From Alphaproteobacteria bacterium (GTDB taxonomy: Bacteria; Pseudomonadota; Alphaproteobacteria; UBA3830), in assembly GCA_025998735.1 (NCBI GenBank), contig BNWJ01000083.1:1-6050 (forward strand): a DNA stretch of 6,050 bases, read 5' to 3'. The position numbers and the translations under genes are program-made. Below, one piece after another: positions 4,269 through 6,050 of this stretch. Position 1 is the first letter of the stretch, and each line of letters opens with the position of its first letter. Below the pieces are notes generated by a model. It worked only from the letters and a program-made list of their open reading frames with translations, did no database searches and had not been told where the DNA came from.

Positions 4269-4932
4269 GTGCTAAAAGTGTATTTTTTGCTGCAAAAAGC
4301 CTCTTGTGCAACCGATAACAAAACAAACAAGATTACTGGATCTAGCGTAATGTATGGTGAGCAGAACGAATGGGGGAAATGCGCACAACGCGATTAAACG
4401 ATGCAAAACATCCTCTATGTGGTCGTTAAAAAGCACGCATGATTTCTTCTCATCCCACTCGCTTACCGCTGAAACTCTCCAAACCTGCTTTGTCTACTGC
4501 GCATTTGTCTCAAAAATATCTCGTATTTTCAAGGAATTGCGGCGCGAACTTCCAAATTCTCCAGGTACGCGATTTCGGAGAATGGAGAGAGAATTTTGTG
4601 GGAAAAATTGTGAAATAGTCTAGATGTATACAATTTTGCCTTAATTTAAACTACATTCAAGGTCGTGAGAGCCTCTGCGACAGTGGTGATGTGAGATGTT
4701 GCATCTTGGTAAACAAAGACAAACGGGTCCTCCAGTCGAACATCACGAAGTTAGAGAGTTTTAGAAAAGATGGTTGGCAAAGTGAAAGTTGTTGCTAACG
4801 GCGACCAAAAGGACTCACGAATCCAGCTCAAAAGTTTAGTCGCCAAAAACCATCAGCGAACCTTGATGAAAGTTAGTCTATTTGCGCTTGAAATATTGTC
4901 CTTAGAAAAAACTACCGCTTTCAGCAAATGTG
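4269..4932. other. Long gene-free stretch
   Basis: No gene is supported over about 660 bp. A plus-strand frame at 4354-4623 lacks a ribosome-binding site and a plausible composition. A minus-strand frame ending at 4646 contains protein-like pieces (for example RLEDPFVFVYQDATSH) but has in-frame stops at 4751-4753 and 4853-4855. The stretch may hold a decayed gene I cannot identify. GGCGAC (4800-4805) and GTCGCC (4839-4844) form a six-base inverted repeat with a long loop. No tRNA or known RNA fold was recognised by eye. Confidence 0.4.
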
Positions 4933-4941
4933 TGATATAAT
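4933..4941 (+). promoter_or_regulatory. Extended -10 promoter of the Rpn gene
   Basis: TGATATAAT is a perfect extended -10 (TG-n-TATAAT), with the -10 hexamer at 4936-4941. The region 17 bases upstream (about TACCGC) is a poor -35, which an extended -10 can compensate for. Transcription would start near 4948, about 20 bases before the ATG. Confidence 0.6.
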
Positions 4942-4944
4942 CTA

Positions 4945-4954
4945 ATCTATAGAT
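4945..4954. promoter_or_regulatory. 10-bp palindrome over the Rpn transcription start
   Basis: ATCTATAGAT reads identically on both strands and covers the predicted start of transcription, a position where a bound repressor would block initiation. It is short and AT-rich, so chance is a real alternative. It does not resemble the two palindromes upstream of the XRE gene. Confidence 0.3.
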
Positions 4955-4968
4955 AAGAGAAGCTGATT

Positions 4969-5925
4969 ATGCGAAAAGTTAAAAATGCAGAAAATGTTGA
5001 TTTATTATTGCCTCGATACGATTTTGTCTTCAAGGGCCTATTCGGGCGAGACGATCATAAGCAGATGCTCATCAGTCTGCTGAATGCAATATTGGATGGC
5101 AATCCTTTTATTCAGGATATTACTCTCGAAAATACTGACATCACAAAGGATATGGAAGATGGCAAAAGTGTTCGACTAGATATTCGCGCAACAACTGACG
5201 ACAAAACAAAAATACAAATCGAGATTCAGTGTCAAGATGAAGGGAATATCGTCAATCGCGCCGCTTTTGATCAATCTAAAATGTTGCCGGAAGAACTGCA
5301 TGAAGGTGATGAATATGACTCTCTTCCGAATCTTATATCAATTTGGATTACCAATTATAACGAAACTGACCGCAATTATCATACACATAAAATCAGGTTT
5401 ATGTATGAAGAAGATCCGGCTGGAAATCCGGCAGCGTCGGCTAGCGATAAGTTTCGCATATTTATCATCGAATTGAAAAAAATTGATGAGAAGCACGCGA
5501 AAATTTCCGATTTATTTTCGGTTTGGATGGCGTTTTTGAAAGCCCCACAAACAATTTCGCCGGAGTTTTTAACCATTAAGGAGGTGAAGGAAGCCATGGA
5601 AAGTCTTATACATTTGAGCCAAGATCCGGAAGCAAGACGCATATATAATCTGCGCCTAAAAGCACAAAATGATGCCATTAATGCTAGATCTCACGATATA
5701 AACAAAGCTAGAAGAGAAGGCGAAGCAAGAGGAGAAGCGAGAGGAGAAGCGAGAGGCGAAAGGAGAGGCATTGAAAAAGGCATTGAAAAAGGCATTGAAA
5801 AAGGCAGAGCTGAAGGGATAAAAAAGACTGCTATTTCTATGTTGGCAGAAGGGGTGTCTATAGATATCGTCAGCAAATGCACGAAATTGTCAATCGATGA
5901 GATCAAGTCGCTGAAAAACGACTAA
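4969..5925 (+). CDS. Rpn-family recombination-promoting nuclease / PD-(D/E)XK transposase-like protein
   Basis: A 318-residue protein, about the usual size for this family. The N-terminus (LLLPRYDFVFKGLFG, 12-26) is the characteristic Rpn opening. The nuclease core follows: LDIRA with Asp71, then IQIEIQ with Glu85 and Gln87, the D...ExQ form of the PD-(D/E)XK site. Later segments (LISIWITNY, 122-130; FIIELKKI, 165-172) match the family body. Rpn proteins are DNA endonucleases related to transposases that can stimulate RecA-independent recombination; several act in phage defence. The C-terminal tail has tetrapeptide repeats, GEAR/GERR (251-266) then GIEK (267-278), probably a charged helix. 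It ends with a helical pair (MLAEGVSIDIVSKCTKLSIDEI) common to the family. The start has AGAGAAG upstream and a good extended -10. Its stop overlaps the convergent recombinase gene by four bases. Confidence 0.88.
   Translation: MRKVKNAENVDLLLPRYDFVFKGLFGRDDHKQMLISLLNAILDGNPFIQDITLENTDITKDMEDGKSVRLDIRATTDDKTKIQIEIQCQDEGNIVNRAAFDQSKMLPEELHEGDEYDSLPNLISIWITNYNETDRNYHTHKIRFMYEEDPAGNPAASASDKFRIFIIELKKIDEKHAKISDLFSVWMAFLKAPQTISPEFLTIKEVKEAMESLIHLSQDPEARRIYNLRLKAQNDAINARSHDINKARREGEARGEARGEARGERRGIEKGIEKGIEKGRAEGIKKTAISMLAEGVSIDIVSKCTKLSIDEIKSLKND
5719..5802 (+). repeat. 12-bp in-frame tandem repeats in the Rpn gene
   Basis: Seven consecutive 12-bp units. Four are variants of GGAGAAGCGAGA (5719-5766), encoding GEAR/GERR. 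Three are identical copies of GGCATTGAAAAA (5767-5802), encoding GIEK. Two decayed units follow up to 5826. Since each unit is four codons, gain or loss would change tail length without shifting the frame. The three identical copies suggest recent expansion. Confidence 0.9.
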
Positions 5926-6050
5926 AACCCCATCGTTTTTTCCTGCTCAGTCCATATAAGTGAGAAGGATTTGTTCACAAAATCGCTCAGTAGCAGGTTT
6001 TTGGGATGTTTACCATTGAGAATGGCTTCTTTTATTTTAGGACTGAGCAA
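5922..6050 (-). CDS. Serine recombinase, C-terminal end (runs off the right edge)
   Basis: The minus-strand frame gives 42 residues to a TAG at 5922-5924. It begins LLSPKIKEAILNGKHPKNL and ends SFSLIWTEQEKTMGF. The pattern 'lsP.I..AIL.G.qP..L.l..l....pl.W.eQ...lGF' is the usual C-terminus of the longer Pin/resolvase-type site-specific recombinases found in bacterial mobile elements. Such enzymes cut and rejoin DNA through a serine near the N-terminus, which lies outside the window. The last bases overlap the Rpn gene tail to tail. No attachment site is visible in the window. The class call is reasonably sure from the pattern; exact subfamily and intactness are not known. Confidence 0.72.
   Translation of the reverse strand: MLSPKIKEAILNGKHPKNLLLSDFVNKSFSLIWTEQEKTMGF

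Noticed and set aside
4217..4330. Longer version of the cysteine-triplet protein starting at the ATG at 4330
   Set aside because: The added 38 residues are unlike the rest. The -35/-10 promoter at 4240-4268 would lie inside the gene, and GTG at 4216 has a good ribosome-binding site.
4354..4623. 89-codon plus-strand frame in the gene-free stretch
   Set aside because: No ribosome-binding site, unlikely composition and no recognisable motif.
4660..4930. Possible structured RNA (short inverted repeats such as AGATG/CATCT and GGCGAC/GTCGCC)
   Set aside because: The pairings are short and isolated, and no known RNA layout could be fitted by eye.
4770..4940. 56-codon plus-strand frame before the Rpn gene
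   Set aside because: No ribosome-binding site. It runs through the extended -10 of the Rpn promoter, and its stop lies inside the -10 box.
5691..5906. Minus-strand open frame opposite the Rpn repeat tail
   Set aside because: It arises from the 12-bp repeat read in antisense; the plus-strand frame has the family motifs.

Overview
The window looks like an accessory, mobile-element-rich stretch of an AT-rich bacterial genome. The genes are compact with bacterial ribosome-binding sites, and TGA, TAG and TAA all act as stops. Several things point to a host-associated or intracellular bacterium. These are a predicted cyclodipeptide synthase of the XYP type (known from Rickettsiella and Legionella relatives, among others), an ISAzo13-type transposase, an Rpn-type nuclease, the tail of a large serine recombinase, and two signal-peptide proteins with no recognisable family. 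An alpha- or gammaproteobacterial symbiont is my best guess, but nothing in the window fixes the taxon.

Layout from left to right. On the minus strand, 1-129 is the start of an ISAzo13-like transposase. Upstream of it on the same strand lies a probable two-gene operon (1049 to 168): a 91-residue PQ-loop/SemiSWEET membrane protein followed by a 198-residue protein that I read as a tRNA-dependent cyclodipeptide synthase. Its promoter (about 1113-1143) is followed by a 9-bp inverted repeat. At 1394-1891 (+) a small exported protein of unknown function faces a larger exported protein at 1983-3035 (-), with a strong hairpin between their ends. The larger protein carries two copies of a 21-residue motif. 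A 25-codon reading frame precedes it and overlaps its start in an ATGA junction. The DNA holding that small frame occurs a second time 149 bp upstream, where the ATG has become ACG.

From 3295 to 3567 lies a regulatory-looking spacer with two perfect palindromes. It is followed by a small XRE-type repressor (3568-3777, +). Convergent with the repressor is a striking gene (3803-4216, -) whose product is almost entirely Cys-x-x triplets: 32 cysteines in a period-3 register that never slips, ending in a short Gly-x-y stretch. A promoter with two near-consensus boxes and a GTG start define it. Positions 4269-4932 hold no gene I can support.

The right side has an Rpn-family PD-(D/E)XK nuclease (4969-5925, +) with an extended -10 promoter and in-frame 12-bp tandem repeats. 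It overlaps by four bases, tail to tail, with the C-terminal end of a serine recombinase (5922-6050, -) that runs out of the window.

The most interesting parts are the predicted cyclodipeptide synthase/PQ-loop operon, the cysteine-triplet protein beside an XRE regulator, and the duplicated leader reading frame before the exported protein. All functional assignments come from motif recognition by eye, without database searches.
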